Shown piece after piece: positions 1 to 8,835 of a stretch of DNA of 28,397 nt. The notes under the pieces were generated by a model. It ran no database searches and was not told where the DNA came from. It saw only the letters and a program-made list of their open reading frames with translations. The position numbers and the translations under genes were made by a program. This stretch comes from JAAYCB01 sp012744395 (GTDB lineage Bacteria > Planctomycetota > Planctomycetia > Pirellulales > Thermoguttaceae): contig JAQVNJ010000080.1 in NCBI GenBank assembly GCA_028703175.1, positions 1-28,397 on the forward strand, in the 5' to 3' direction. The stretch's first letter is position 1. Every line of letters starts with the position of its first letter.

Positions 1-1447
1 TGATGCCCCACATTTGGCAGAAGTTCTCCACGTCGCGGCGGTGATTGCCGGCAAACACCACCTGGTGGAAGCCGAGCACGTCGCGGCTGTCCTCGACGCG
101 GTCCATCTTGATCTTCACGTCGGTCCGGCAGCCGCCGGCGGGCGGAGTCTCCTGATTGCCGACAACCACGCCGGTGTCGAGGATCAGCTCGTTGGGATTG
201 CTGAACCGGACGAGGGTCACCGGGCGGCCCTCCTTCCAGATAACCTGCAACGCAACACCGATGTCCGATTCCGAATGGGAGCGCAGCCGGTGGCGCTCCT
301 GGGGACCGTTGAACCCATCGAGCTTCGTTCCACAGACGCAGTGCGCCGCCAACAGCAGGTTCTCAACCGTTTCGGGAACCGGATCGTTCATGAAGCCGGG
401 CTTGTCGAACAGGTAGCTGGGGAGCATCAGCGACATCGCGCCGAACACGTCGGCCTCGCACCCGTACGTCACGCCGCCGTCCTGAAACATCGAGACGGCC
501 ATGCAGGGCGGCGTCGGCACGACGCGCGAGGAGACCATGCCGAGGCAGTCCGAAGTGATCGCGTTGGACTGCTCGTCGCGGCAAATCCGCTTGGCCGTCA
601 GGAACGCCCGGGCGGCGTTGAGCAGGTCTTGTTCATTGGGTTCGACGATCTTCTCCGCGTTGGCCGCCGCCGCCTTGGCCACCTGGCGGGCTTCGTCGGT
701 CAGCGGCATGCGATGGAACAGTTCGTGGAGCATGTCGCGCGGGATATAGCGGACCTTGGTGCCGAGCCGCTCGAGAACCGCTTCCTTGCGCTCGTTGCCC
801 CTGACGACCAGCAGCCGGGTCTGTTCGAACTGGTGCTTGGCGCGGATGATGCGGAACGCCTGCTCGATCGCGCGGGTGTCGAGCGAGGAGATCACATGGA
901 CGAGCGGCTGCCGGGAGATGTTGCGGACGTGTCCGGTGAACGCCGTGCCGATCGGCGCCCAGACGATCAGCGGGATGGCGGCCTTGGTCACCTCCTGGAG
1001 CCAGGGCCAGCAATGCATGTGCTGGAGGTGGATGAGGACGGCGTCGACCTTGTCGGCCTTGGCCTTGTCGACCCAGGAGGCCACGTTCTCTTGTTTCTCG
1101 ATCGGCGCGGGGTCCATTTCGAGGGTCACGCCGGCATCTGCCGCCGTCTCGCGGAAGGCCGCCTCATATTCCTTCCGATGTCCGTCGAGATCGTAGGACG
1201 TGCCCGGCCAGCCGAGCCAATAGGGGGTCGGTTGTCGGCAGATCACTTCCCGGATGCGAATTCGGGGAGCCGGCCGCAGCGACGCAAGGTCGATCGGCTC
1301 GTCGAGCTTCTCGTTGGCCGGCTCGGCAGCATCGAGGGACAAGAATGAACTGGCGGTGAATGCCGCGATGGACGACGCCACGAAGCAGCGCCGGGAGACC
1401 GTGCAGCAATTGCACCCGTGATAGGGCAGGTGAGGAATCTTCGCCAT
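1..1447 (-). CDS. Tat-exported L-fucose/L-arabinose isomerase-like protein (partial, 3' end off window)
   Basis: An open minus-strand frame of 482 codons runs from the ATG at 1447 to the window edge without a stop, so the C-terminus is missing. Residues 18-24 (SRRCFVA), followed by a small hydrophobic stretch to about residue 38, form a plausible twin-arginine signal, which implies export of a folded protein. The body has the fold signature of fucose/arabinose isomerase-like proteins: an N-terminal Rossmann-like part with a conserved PTPPCMAVSMFQDGG stretch and then CEADV, where Glu331 matches the metal-ligand Glu of the FucI family. Such proteins bind Mn2+ and interconvert aldoses and ketoses, but planctomycete secreted versions have no proven substrate. 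No clear Shine-Dalgarno is seen before the ATG; the start was chosen because it places the Tat motif near the N-terminus. Family fairly sure, exact reaction unknown. Confidence 0.75.
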   Translation of the reverse strand, partial: MAKIPHLPYHGCNCCTVSRRCFVASSIAAFTASSFLSLDAAEPANEKLDEPIDLASLRPAPRIRIREVICRQPTPYWLGWPGTSYDLDGHRKEYEAAFRETAADAGVTLEMDPAPIEKQENVASWVDKAKADKVDAVLIHLQHMHCWPWLQEVTKAAIPLIVWAPIGTAFTGHVRNISRQPLVHVISSLDTRAIEQAFRIIRAKHQFEQTRLLVVRGNERKEAVLERLGTKVRYIPRDMLHELFHRMPLTDEARQVAKAAAANAEKIVEPNEQDLLNAARAFLTAKRICRDEQSNAITSDCLGMVSSRVVPTPPCMAVSMFQDGGVTYGCEADVFGAMSLMLPSYLFDKPGFMNDPVPETVENLLLAAHCVCGTKLDGFNGPQERHRLRSHSESDIGVALQVIWKEGRPVTLVRFSNPNELILDTGVVVGNQETPPAGGCRTDVKIKMDRVEDSRDVLGFHQVVFAGNHRRDVENFCQMWGI

Positions 1448-1646
1448 GGCAACACCATCGGAGGCTGGGGTTGAGGAGAAACATGGTTCTGTTCAGGGCA
1501 ATTGGGAATCACGAGCCCCGATCCAGCGCCCGCCGGGCAACGGACCCGTTCAAACCCGACTGCCAGCCGGCAGTCTGACCGCCTGATCGGACCGCGTCAA
1601 CTCTCCGGGCGGCCGCGGATGCGTTTCCCTCGGCCCCTCCCCCCTC

Positions 1647-1670
1647 GTTCCCAAGCTCCGGCTTGGGAAC
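1647..1670. repeat. REP-like palindromic repeat, copy 1
   Basis: A perfect 10-bp stem GTTCCCAAGC/GCTTGGGAAC closes a TCCG loop. The left flank (cctcccccctc) is the same as in copy 2, 60 bp downstream. Degenerate copies occur at 7171, 7898 and 7939. All copies are intergenic, as expected for an interspersed REP-type element. Its biological role is unknown from sequence alone. Confidence 0.85.
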
Positions 1671-1706
1671 GCACCTCCACTCCCGCAAGGCTCCACCTCC
1701 CCCCTC

Positions 1707-1730
1707 GTTCCCAAGCTCCGGCTTGGGAAC
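1707..1730. repeat. REP-like palindromic repeat, copy 2
   Basis: This is identical in stem and loop to the copy at 1647 and begins exactly 60 bp after it, with a shared pyrimidine-rich left flank. The pair therefore forms a small tandem array between two divergent genes. Confidence 0.85.
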
Positions 1731-1939
1731 CAGAACTGAAGGCCGTTGGAGAATCGAGAACCAGGAGACCCCGGCGCAAACGTTGCGGTTTGTGCGCCGA
1801 GAGGTTGACAAAACACGTCGTGGCCGTCGTAATCGAAGGCTGGTCATTCCATGCAGCGGGAGGATCTGGGAATCGCCGCAGGGCGGCCTTCCCATCGGCT
1901 GCGTTAGACAGTGCCTGTTCAAGTGAAAAGGGGCGGAGG

Positions 1940-2812
1940 ATGAGTTGGGATTCCTTGCGGTTGGCGCGGCTCGGCCTGCCGGCGAAGTTGATGATTACGC
2001 TTTTCCTGGCGGTTGTCGGTCCCGGCTACTTGTTCGGCACGGCGAACATCTTGCTGAAACACCAAGCCGCCGATCTGGAGCCGGGCCTCGGCCTGGACGA
2101 TCTGCGGCGGAAGTTTCACGGCATGGAGAAGACCATCACCCCCGACGCCAAGATCACCGTCCATTCCAAGATGCTCGAGGAGGTCCTGCCCAGCGGCTCG
2201 ATGCGCGAGTACTTGGAGCCGGGCGGAGAACCGGCGATTCGAGGCTTGATCACTTGGCTCGAAGGCGGCGCAAACCAGGCCGATTTCGACAGGACCGGAT
2301 TGGCCGCGGCGGGCGATCCGTCGGCCCGGCAGGTCCTCGCCGCGCACTGCGTCGAATGCCACCACGCCGACGGCGGAGACATGGAAGATGTCCCCTACGC
2401 GGCGGCCGCCGACGCCCAGCCGGATTACGCCCTCGTGATCAAGGAAGCCCAGCCGGAATTCGAGCGCCACGCGTCGGCCCCGCAGACCCTGACCCTGGCG
2501 CCGACGTCCGTAAGCTCGCTCGTCCACATCACCCATGCCCACGTGCTCGCGATCCCCGTGTTCACGTTGCTCGTCGGCGTCCTGTTTCTCATGACGGGGC
2601 TCGGCGAGATGGTCAAGCTGATCTTGGCCCCCCTGCCGATGCTCGCGGTCCTGCTGGACATCGGCTCCTGGTGGATTGCCAGGTTTTCAGAACCATTCAT
2701 CTACGTGATCGCGGCCGCGGGCGCGGTTTTCGGCGCAAGCTACGCCCTGCAAATCCTCTGCATCCTCGGCGACATGTGGCTCGGCCGGCGCCGGCCCGAT
2801 CCGGCCGCATGA
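1940..2812 (+). CDS. Membrane-anchored monoheme c-type cytochrome, family not recognised
   Basis: The protein is 290 residues from the ATG at 1940, which is preceded by a purine-rich GGGGCGGAGG that serves as ribosome binding site; upstream in-frame codons cross repeats and look non-coding. A single transmembrane anchor (about residues 15-36) is followed by a soluble domain with one heme c attachment site, C137-V-E-C140-H141-H. Three further hydrophobic segments follow (about 198-220, 225-247, 252-277). The first of these begins with a His-rich HITHAHV. Covalent heme attachment in the periplasm and an electron-transfer role follow from the CxxCH motif; the partner is unknown. The gene is alone on its strand and converges on gspF with a 30-bp gap. 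I do not recognise a named family. Confidence 0.7.
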   Translation: MSWDSLRLARLGLPAKLMITLFLAVVGPGYLFGTANILLKHQAADLEPGLGLDDLRRKFHGMEKTITPDAKITVHSKMLEEVLPSGSMREYLEPGGEPAIRGLITWLEGGANQADFDRTGLAAAGDPSARQVLAAHCVECHHADGGDMEDVPYAAAADAQPDYALVIKEAQPEFERHASAPQTLTLAPTSVSSLVHITHAHVLAIPVFTLLVGVLFLMTGLGEMVKLILAPLPMLAVLLDIGSWWIARFSEPFIYVIAAAGAVFGASYALQILCILGDMWLGRRRPDPAA

Positions 2813-2842
2813 TCGGCGTCGGCAGCGGCCAATTCCTTGCCC

Positions 2843-3883
2843 CTACATCTGCATCGCGTCGTTGATTGTGCCCAGGTAGAAGGAGAAGATGCGGAAGATC
2901 AGCGCGATCATGATCGCGGCGATCAGCGCGAAGGTGAGGAAGAACCCGACGACGGCCAGGATCTTCATCGCCGCCTGGGATTTCTCCCGATACTGATCGG
3001 CCAGTTTCTTCATCGACTCGACGACCATGCCGGTCTGCTCGCCGACGGCCAGCACGTCCATGAACTGCTGGGGGAAGACCATCGCCTGGCTGAAGGCCTC
3101 GTAGAGCGAGCCGCCCTGGGCGATCCACGCGTCGATCGATCGCATCTGGTCGGTGAAGCGGGCGTTTCGCGAGGCCTTCACGGCGAGGGCCACCGCCCGG
3201 CGGGCGTCCATGCCGGCGTTCAAGGTCAGATGCAGGGCCCAGGAGAGCCGCCCGAGGGCCAGCGATTCGAGCGCCGTGCCCAGCCCCGGCAGGCGGATCA
3301 AAAACCGCTGGACCGGCCGCGTCCAGGCCAGCCCGCGGCGAATCGCCTGCCAGAGAAAGACGACCCCGCCGGCCACCACGGCGAGAAACGTGCAGTACTT
3401 GACCAGCCCCGGCGTTCCCACCAGCCCGAAGCCGAGGATATCGATCGTCGTCCCCCGCATGCTGCCGATCACCCCGAGCACCCAAATCAAAAAGCCGATG
3501 ATCAGGACCGCCAGGCCCAGCTCGATCAGCGGCCAGGCGATCGAGGTCAGAAAGTCGCGGCGGAGGCGGAGCTGGAATTCGTAGTTTTCGCCCAGTTGGG
3601 CGAAGGCCTCGTCAAGATGACCCGTCTGGCTGCCCACGTGGGCGATCTCGCGAAACAGTTCGGGAAAATAGTCACCCGTCGCGTCGAAGGCCTCGCGGAT
3701 GTCGGCGCCGCGCTCGATCGCCTCGCTGATCGCGAGGAACTTCGCCCGGGCGGCGATCCCCTGCGACCGCCGGGCCTCGTTGCGCCAGACCGTGCGGATG
3801 TCGACGCCGGCGTGCAGGGCCGTCGCCACGCGCTGGCAGAGTTCCGCGAGATGCCGCGTGGAGATTCTTGGCGAAAACAGCAT
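2843..3883 (-). CDS. Type II secretion system F family protein (GspF/PilC-like)
   Basis: This 346-residue protein has the two-repeat layout of the T2SF family. The first cytoplasmic helical domain covers about residues 8-110 (ending around the AHVGSQTGHLDEAF signature) and the second about 210-305 (with the parallel AVGEQTGMVVESMKKL signature). Transmembrane helices lie at about 113-140, 163-182 and 308-338. Family members form the inner-membrane platform of type II secretion or type IV pilus machines and contact the GspE/PilB ATPase. It is slightly shorter than typical GspF (about 400 residues). No GspE, GspG or pilin gene is adjacent, so it is an orphan and its machine cannot be named here. 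The start at 3883 has an AAGGGGCG about 7 nt upstream. Confidence 0.85.
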   Translation of the reverse strand: MLFSPRISTRHLAELCQRVATALHAGVDIRTVWRNEARRSQGIAARAKFLAISEAIERGADIREAFDATGDYFPELFREIAHVGSQTGHLDEAFAQLGENYEFQLRLRRDFLTSIAWPLIELGLAVLIIGFLIWVLGVIGSMRGTTIDILGFGLVGTPGLVKYCTFLAVVAGGVVFLWQAIRRGLAWTRPVQRFLIRLPGLGTALESLALGRLSWALHLTLNAGMDARRAVALAVKASRNARFTDQMRSIDAWIAQGGSLYEAFSQAMVFPQQFMDVLAVGEQTGMVVESMKKLADQYREKSQAAMKILAVVGFFLTFALIAAIMIALIFRIFSFYLGTINDAMQM

Positions 3884-3998
3884 CGTACGCGCCCCTTGTG
3901 CAGGAGGGCCGGACCGGACACGGTTCTGAACTATCCGCGGTCGATCGCCTTCGGGCCCGATTGCTGAAAGCGGATCGCTGATGGCCGCTAGCTAATCT

Positions 3999-5273
3999 CT
4001 AGCGCTGCGCCGGAATCACCTCTGCGGCGATCATCTCCTCGAACGTCTGCCTGCGCCGGACGAGGTCGGTCCTGCCTTCCTGAATCAGCACCTCCGCGGC
4101 GAGGGGCTTGGAATTGTAGTTCGACGACATCACGAATCCGTAGGCGCCCGCGCACTCGATCACGACCAGGTCCCCGACGGCAGCCGCCGGCAGGTCGCGC
4201 CGGGCCACGAATCCGCCTTCCTGTTGGGTGAAAATGTCGCCCGACTCGCAGAGCGGGCCGCCGACGATCACCGGCTGAATTGGCCGGTCCGCCCGGCCGT
4301 CGGCCGGCGCGACGGAGATCGGGTGGTAAGCGCCGTAGAGGATCGGCCGGGCGAGATTGTTGAAACCCGCATCGAGCAGATAGAACGTGTTTCCACCCTG
4401 CCTCTTGACGGCGCGAATCTCGGCCACCAGGTAGCCGCTTTCCCCAACAAGATAACGCCCCGGCTCGATCTCCAGGCGGATCTGGTGGCCGAAACGATCC
4501 TCCAGCCGTTTGCGCGTCGCGTCCCACCGCGCGTGATACGCGCCCAGGTCGACAAACGAGTCGCCCGGCTCGTAGACAATCGGCAGCCCGCCGCCGGCGC
4601 TGATCATGCGAAGGCTCCGCCCCAGCTCGGCGGCCGCCTTCTCCATTGCCGCGCAGACCTGCGAAAGGTGCTCCAGGTCGGTCCCCGAACCGATGTGCAT
4701 GTGCAGTCCGGAGACGCAAAGGCCATAATTGTCGGCATTCACCAGGCAATCGTGCAACTGGTCGTGCCAGATGCCGTGCTTGGAGTGATCGCCTCCGGTG
4801 TTCGTCTTCCGGCTGTGACCGTGGCCGAAGCCCGGGTTGATCCGCAGCGTGATCTGGCGGCCGGGCGCGCGGCTGCCGTACTGGTCGATCATGTCCGGCG
4901 AACCGCAGTTGACGTGGATGTTCTTCTCGACGACCAGGTCGAGCGCCTCGGCGTCGAAGATGTCGGCGGTATAGACGATCGGCGGCGGGGACCCCTCGGG
5001 CGAATAGCCGGCGGCCAGCGCGCGGCGAATCTCCACGGCGCTGACCGTGTCGACCAGGCCGCCGTGCCGGCGGATCAGGTCGATCACCGCCAGGTTCGAA
5101 CAGGCCTTCTGGGCGTAGCGGACGGTGTCGAATGCCGCCAGGTCCGCCAGCCGTGCGACGATCTTCGCCGCGTCGTAGACGTAGGTCGGCGTGCCGAACT
5201 TGCGGGCGATTTCAACCACCGGCAACCCGGCGATTGCGGTACGAATCGGTGAGAACTCGGGCGGCTCGGGCAT
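3999..5273 (-). CDS. lysA: Diaminopimelate decarboxylase
   Basis: This 424-residue PLP enzyme of fold type III converts meso-2,6-diaminopimelate to L-lysine, the last step of lysine synthesis. The PLP lysine is K56 in RYAQKACSN. HIGSG (193-197), the phosphate-binding GGGLP (227-231) and EPGR (270-273) follow. The second active-site segment CESGD starts at C342, and AGAYGFVMSSNYN is at about 375-387 with Y378, all typical of LysA/ornithine-decarboxylase-like enzymes. AGGA lies about 8 nt before the ATG. It is 39 bp downstream of lnt on the same strand, so co-transcription is likely although the functions are unrelated. The motif set fits LysA better than carboxynorspermidine decarboxylase, but a search would be needed to exclude that. 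Confidence 0.88.
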   Translation of the reverse strand: MPEPPEFSPIRTAIAGLPVVEIARKFGTPTYVYDAAKIVARLADLAAFDTVRYAQKACSNLAVIDLIRRHGGLVDTVSAVEIRRALAAGYSPEGSPPPIVYTADIFDAEALDLVVEKNIHVNCGSPDMIDQYGSRAPGRQITLRINPGFGHGHSRKTNTGGDHSKHGIWHDQLHDCLVNADNYGLCVSGLHMHIGSGTDLEHLSQVCAAMEKAAAELGRSLRMISAGGGLPIVYEPGDSFVDLGAYHARWDATRKRLEDRFGHQIRLEIEPGRYLVGESGYLVAEIRAVKRQGGNTFYLLDAGFNNLARPILYGAYHPISVAPADGRADRPIQPVIVGGPLCESGDIFTQQEGGFVARRDLPAAAVGDLVVIECAGAYGFVMSSNYNSKPLAAEVLIQEGRTDLVRRRQTFEEMIAAEVIPAQR

Positions 5274-5312
5274 GGCAATTCCTGGTCGAACTAGAAGCGG
5301 GGCTGCAAAGCC

Positions 5313-7100
5313 TCAAAATACCGCATTGCGGGGAACTGGAGAAGGGACGGGCTGCTCCTCCGGCCGCCGGGTTCGCCGGCGATGGCGATCGACCAGGCCG
5401 ACGACTGCGCACAGGGCGCACGCCGCCAGGCAGATTCCGGCCGGCAAATCGCCCCACCAGAGGTAGAGGCTCGCCCGGCGGTCGCGGACCACCTCGGCGA
5501 GGATCGTGCCGGTCGCCCGGCGCGGGCCCTGCTCGCGAATTCGCCCATCCCCGTCGATCCATGCCGAGATGCCGGTATTGGCCGCGATCAGGAAGGGCTT
5601 GCGGCACTCAACCGCTCGAAACACGCCGCAGATCATGTGCAGGTCGAGCTCGTTGGAGCCGAAGAACCAGCCGTCGTTGGTCAGATTGATCAGCACGTCC
5701 GGACCGCGCCCCTCGGCCGCGAGCCGGTTGACCTGCCGGCGGATGACCTGCGGGACGACGCTTTCGTAGCAGATGTTCGGCGCGATCCGCAGGCGATCCA
5801 GGTCGAAGGCCCGCGGCTGGCTGCCCGACTGCACGCCGAGCCCCAGCGTGTTGACCGGGGTGAAGTTGTAGAGCCAGGACAGCTTGTCCGCAAAGGGGAA
5901 GTATTCGCCGAACATCACCAGGTGCATCTTGTCGTACCAGCCGACAAACTTGCCGGTCGCTCGGGCGAACACCGCCGCGTTATAGATTTGTTCGCCCTCG
6001 GGCCCGAAGTGCTGCCTCGCAGCGCCCACAAGCACCGCGGCTCCGAAGACTTCCGCCAGGGCGGCGAATCGCCGCCGGCTGTCCCCGGCCGCTTGGACAA
6101 TCCGCGCTTGAAAATCCTCCGGTTCGCCCGACCATCCGCGGGGCGCCGCCGCATCCTGCTCGGCTGTCAGCAGCATGTCGCCGAAGACCGTCTCCGGCCA
6201 GACGATCAGGTCGACCCGGCCGTAGTGCTGGACGGCCTCGCGCGACAGGTCGGCGTACTGCCGGTGCATCCGCGCCGGCCGATCGGGGTCCGGCTGAAGC
6301 GTGATGTCGATCGAGCCCTGGATCAGCGCGATCCGGGCCGCCGGCGGTTCCGCGCCCCGATCGAGCCGGGCGCAGCCGTAGGCCAGCACCGCCGCGAGCA
6401 TCAGCCCTGCGGGAGCCGCGGGCCAGAGAACAAACCGCCCGCGGCTCGCCCGCTGCGGGCCGCGCGGGGCGGCCCCGCCGCCCGAACCGCTGGATGTGTC
6501 TGCAACCGGCAGCATCCGGCCCAGGCACGCAGCCAGGAACATCACGACGAACCCCACGCCGTAGGCCCCCGCCAGATCACTGACCTGGATCAGTTCCGTC
6601 CAGCGGTACTGCGTGTGCCCGAGGCTGGCCATCGTGAAGCCGCCGAGGACATGCCCGCGGGCAAGTTCCAGGCCGGTCCAGACGACCGGCGCGGCGATCA
6701 CGGCGGAGACACCCAGCCGGTGGACCGCGACGCGGGCCAGCCCGACATAGAGCGGCAGATAGAAGGCCAGGTAGCCCGAAAGCGCAACCCAGCCGATGCT
6801 CGTGGCCGGATGCGGCATGCGAATCCAGTGCAGGATCGCAAACCAGAAAAGAAAGCCGGCCCCCCAGAGCGCTCGGTAAGGACGCCGGCCGGGCATCTCC
6901 GCCCGGCGGATGAGGACAATCCAAGGAATCGGCGCGACCAGCGCTAAGGGGGAAAATTGCAGCGGCGGCAGCGCCGCCCAGAGCAAAATGGCTCCGACGA
7001 GGGCGAGCGCGAAGGTTCCGCTCCAGAAGCGGCCGGCCGCCGGCGGTTGTCTCTCCGCACGTCTCGCCCCCCTGCGCTGATTTCCAGAGACTCTCGCCAT
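5313..7100 (-). CDS. lnt: Apolipoprotein N-acyltransferase
   Basis: Lnt transfers a third acyl chain to the N-terminal cysteine of lipoproteins in the inner membrane, which implies a Gram-negative type envelope with triacylated lipoproteins. The 595-residue protein has an N-terminal set of hydrophobic helices (about residues 27-245) and a nitrilase-like periplasmic domain. The catalytic triad is visible: E303 in WPETVFGDML, K391 in YDKMHLVMFGEYFPF and C444 in NICYESVVP. Note YDKMHLVMFGEY where many homologues have YDKRHLVPFGEY. A final hydrophobic segment (about 550-570) and a basic, proline-rich tail close the protein. It is longer than E. coli Lnt (512 residues), partly because of a low-complexity loop around 200-222. 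The start at 7100 has only a weak GAGGCGAG just upstream. Confidence 0.93.
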   Translation of the reverse strand: MARVSGNQRRGARRAERQPPAAGRFWSGTFALALVGAILLWAALPPLQFSPLALVAPIPWIVLIRRAEMPGRRPYRALWGAGFLFWFAILHWIRMPHPATSIGWVALSGYLAFYLPLYVGLARVAVHRLGVSAVIAAPVVWTGLELARGHVLGGFTMASLGHTQYRWTELIQVSDLAGAYGVGFVVMFLAACLGRMLPVADTSSGSGGGAAPRGPQRASRGRFVLWPAAPAGLMLAAVLAYGCARLDRGAEPPAARIALIQGSIDITLQPDPDRPARMHRQYADLSREAVQHYGRVDLIVWPETVFGDMLLTAEQDAAAPRGWSGEPEDFQARIVQAAGDSRRRFAALAEVFGAAVLVGAARQHFGPEGEQIYNAAVFARATGKFVGWYDKMHLVMFGEYFPFADKLSWLYNFTPVNTLGLGVQSGSQPRAFDLDRLRIAPNICYESVVPQVIRRQVNRLAAEGRGPDVLINLTNDGWFFGSNELDLHMICGVFRAVECRKPFLIAANTGISAWIDGDGRIREQGPRRATGTILAEVVRDRRASLYLWWGDLPAGICLAACALCAVVGLVDRHRRRTRRPEEQPVPSPVPRNAVF

Positions 7101-7170
7101 CTCGCCTCGTGTCCGCCAATTATCCGATTTCCGAGCTTCACACGCTCGTCTGGTTCCCAGGCGCCATCTG

Positions 7171-7193
7171 GTCCCAGGCTGGAGCTTGGGAAC
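7171..7193. repeat. REP-like palindromic repeat, degenerate copy 3
   Basis: The copy reads GTCCCAGGC-TGGA-GCTTGGGAAC, an imperfect copy in the orientation opposite to copies 1 and 2 (TGGA-type loop). A further half-like GTTCCCAGGCGCC begins at 7153. It lies between lnt and the glutaminase gene. Confidence 0.65.
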
Positions 7194-7217
7194 AAGGTGA
7201 GGTGCACCTGGTCTTCG

Positions 7218-7799
<582 letters not shown>

Positions 7800-7897
7800 A
7801 CGGGCCTCGGCGGAGAGCGGGCGTCAATCCACCCAGTTTACCCGGTCGGGAGCACGTTGAACACGGCCAAGGAGGCCGGCTGCCAGACCCGCCCTTC

Positions 7898-7921
7898 GTT
7901 CCCAAGCTGGAGCTTGGCAAC
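7898..7921. repeat. REP-like palindromic repeat, copy 4
   Basis: GTTCCCAAGC-TGGA-GCTTGGCAAC is a near-perfect stem with one mismatch and the alternate loop. It is paired with copy 5, 17 bp further on, again giving a doublet in a short intergenic region. Confidence 0.75.
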
Positions 7922-7938
7922 GAGACTTCGTCCATCTG

Positions 7939-7962
7939 GTTTCCAAGCTCCGGCTTGGGAAC
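7939..7962. repeat. REP-like palindromic repeat, copy 5
   Basis: GTTTCCAAGC-TCCG-GCTTGGGAAC differs from copies 1 and 2 by a single base in the left arm. It has the TCCG-type loop, whereas neighbouring copy 4 has TGGA, so the doublet is in head-to-tail inverted arrangement. Confidence 0.8.
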
Positions 7963-8014
7963 CATCAGAGGAAGACGCGCCCGGCCGCCTCTCCCTTTGG
8001 TCCTTGAATCCTGC

Positions 8015-8434
8015 TCAGGCAGCGTCCCGCCGCGAGCCCTTGACCGGCACAAACCGCTCGCCGGGCAGCGCGATCGAGCGGATTCGAAGCCCGAATTGAT
8101 CGCCCACCTTCACCGCCTCGCCCATGGCGACCGAACGGCCGCCCACGCCCAGTTCGAGCATTTCGTTGCAGGATTTGTCAAACTGGATGATCGAGCCGGG
8201 GCCGAGTTCCATGATCTGGCGAAGAGCCTGCTTCTTCTCGGCCAGCGTCACAACCACCGGGACCTCGATCCGCAGCAGGCTGCGGCAGTAGTTGGGCAGG
8301 TCTTCAATTGTCGTGGACCTCGGCCGTCTTGCCGCGCAAGCCCGCACCAGCGGAGGAACCTCCGCCTGCTCAGCGCCGCTTGGAGACGGCTCGACCACCT
8401 CGGCCGCTGCGCTGGCTGAGCGATGTGCCATCAT
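8015..8434 (-). CDS. FliN/SpoA-domain flagellar motor switch-like protein
   Basis: The ATG at 8434 gives 139 residues and is preceded by GGAGAG about 10 nt upstream; the open frame continues upstream to 8536 but with unrelated arginine-rich sequence. A variable Ala/Ser/Glu-rich N-terminus is followed by a C-terminal SpoA (FliMN_C) domain. Its hallmark is LGVGGRSVAMGEAVKVGDQFGLRIRSI, the segment in which FliN and its type III secretion homologues carry the conserved glycines. FliN builds the C-ring that switches flagellar rotation and takes part in export. Flagellar neighbours are absent, so this is a detached copy. It may be the working FliN in a genome with scattered flagellar genes, or a paralogue. 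Confidence 0.8.
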   Translation of the reverse strand: MMAHRSASAAAEVVEPSPSGAEQAEVPPLVRACAARRPRSTTIEDLPNYCRSLLRIEVPVVVTLAEKKQALRQIMELGPGSIIQFDKSCNEMLELGVGGRSVAMGEAVKVGDQFGLRIRSIALPGERFVPVKGSRRDAA

Positions 8435-8835
8435 TGGGGGGCTCTCCGGTATCAGACGATCGGGGGGGGCGCAGCAACGCCGCCTGCGCTCGATTATCCG
8501 AGTAATCGGCCGAGCAAGCCCGCAAACTTGACCCAATCCTCATAGATTGCAGCCTGCTGGTCGCAGGCCGCAGGCGACCGGCCAGGGCCTCTCGGTCGCG
8601 CGGCGGGCAAGTTGGATCCGCAACTGCCCGTTGAGCCCCAGCCCGGACGATTCATGGGCCGATCATAACCCGACGCGTAAGCGAGGCTAGCCAACCCGAC
8701 GCGTAAGCGAGGCTGGCTACCCCCGAGTTGGCCTCGCTTACGCGTCGGGTTACAGCGCCGAGCGCGACACAGCGAACAATCGGGGGCCGGTTTCTGCCCG
8801 CCGGCCGAAGGGCAGCCGCCCGCGACGCAGGCAGC
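8435..8835. other. Intergenic region with inverted/direct repeat cluster
   Basis: This 401-bp region lies between leuS and fliN, both on the minus strand. It contains three copies of a GC-rich repeat at 8667-8751 (separate entry). No conserved open frame was seen; frames across the repeat give SLTRRV/AYASGY-type peptides in either strand, a typical by-product of the repeat. Confidence 0.6.
8667..8751. repeat. Two direct and one inverted copy of a CGACGCGTAAGCGAGG repeat; 21-bp stem
   Basis: Copy 1 starts at 8667 and copy 2 at 8693, both as AACCCGACGCGTAAGCGAGG. Copy 3 at 8731-8751 is the exact inverse complement. Copies 2 and 3 form a perfect 21-bp stem (8693-8713 with 8731-8751) closed by a 17-nt loop, while copy 1 could compete for copy 3. 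The structure lies about 85 bp beyond the leuS stop and may end its transcript, although no T-run follows. The sequence is of a dispersed intergenic type, unrelated to the GTTCCCAAGC family. Confidence 0.85.

Larger units (their letters stand above)
1448..1939. other. Intergenic spacer with two hairpin repeats
   Basis: This 492-bp stretch separates the divergent isomerase-like gene and the cytochrome gene. It holds two identical palindromic repeats (separate entry). The short open frames over the repeats encode SQAPAWE-type peptides in both orientations, which is what these palindromes give in any genome, so I do not call genes. An in-frame extension of the cytochrome gene reaches back to 1502 but crosses the repeats and has no family-like sequence. 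Confidence 0.6.

Noticed and set aside
14..1348. Long plus-strand open frame of 444 codons
   Set aside because: It is the antisense of the isomerase-like gene; its product is an Arg/His/Asp-rich sequence without family features, a usual result of high-GC codon bias.
1550..1922. Short frames encoding repeated SQAPAWERGG or PSRSLGTRGE peptides
   Set aside because: They are produced by the palindromic DNA repeats in several frames on both strands; the repeat, not a protein, is the conserved object.
5382..6947. Plus-strand open frame of 521 codons
   Set aside because: Antisense of lnt, which has its full catalytic triad on the minus strand.
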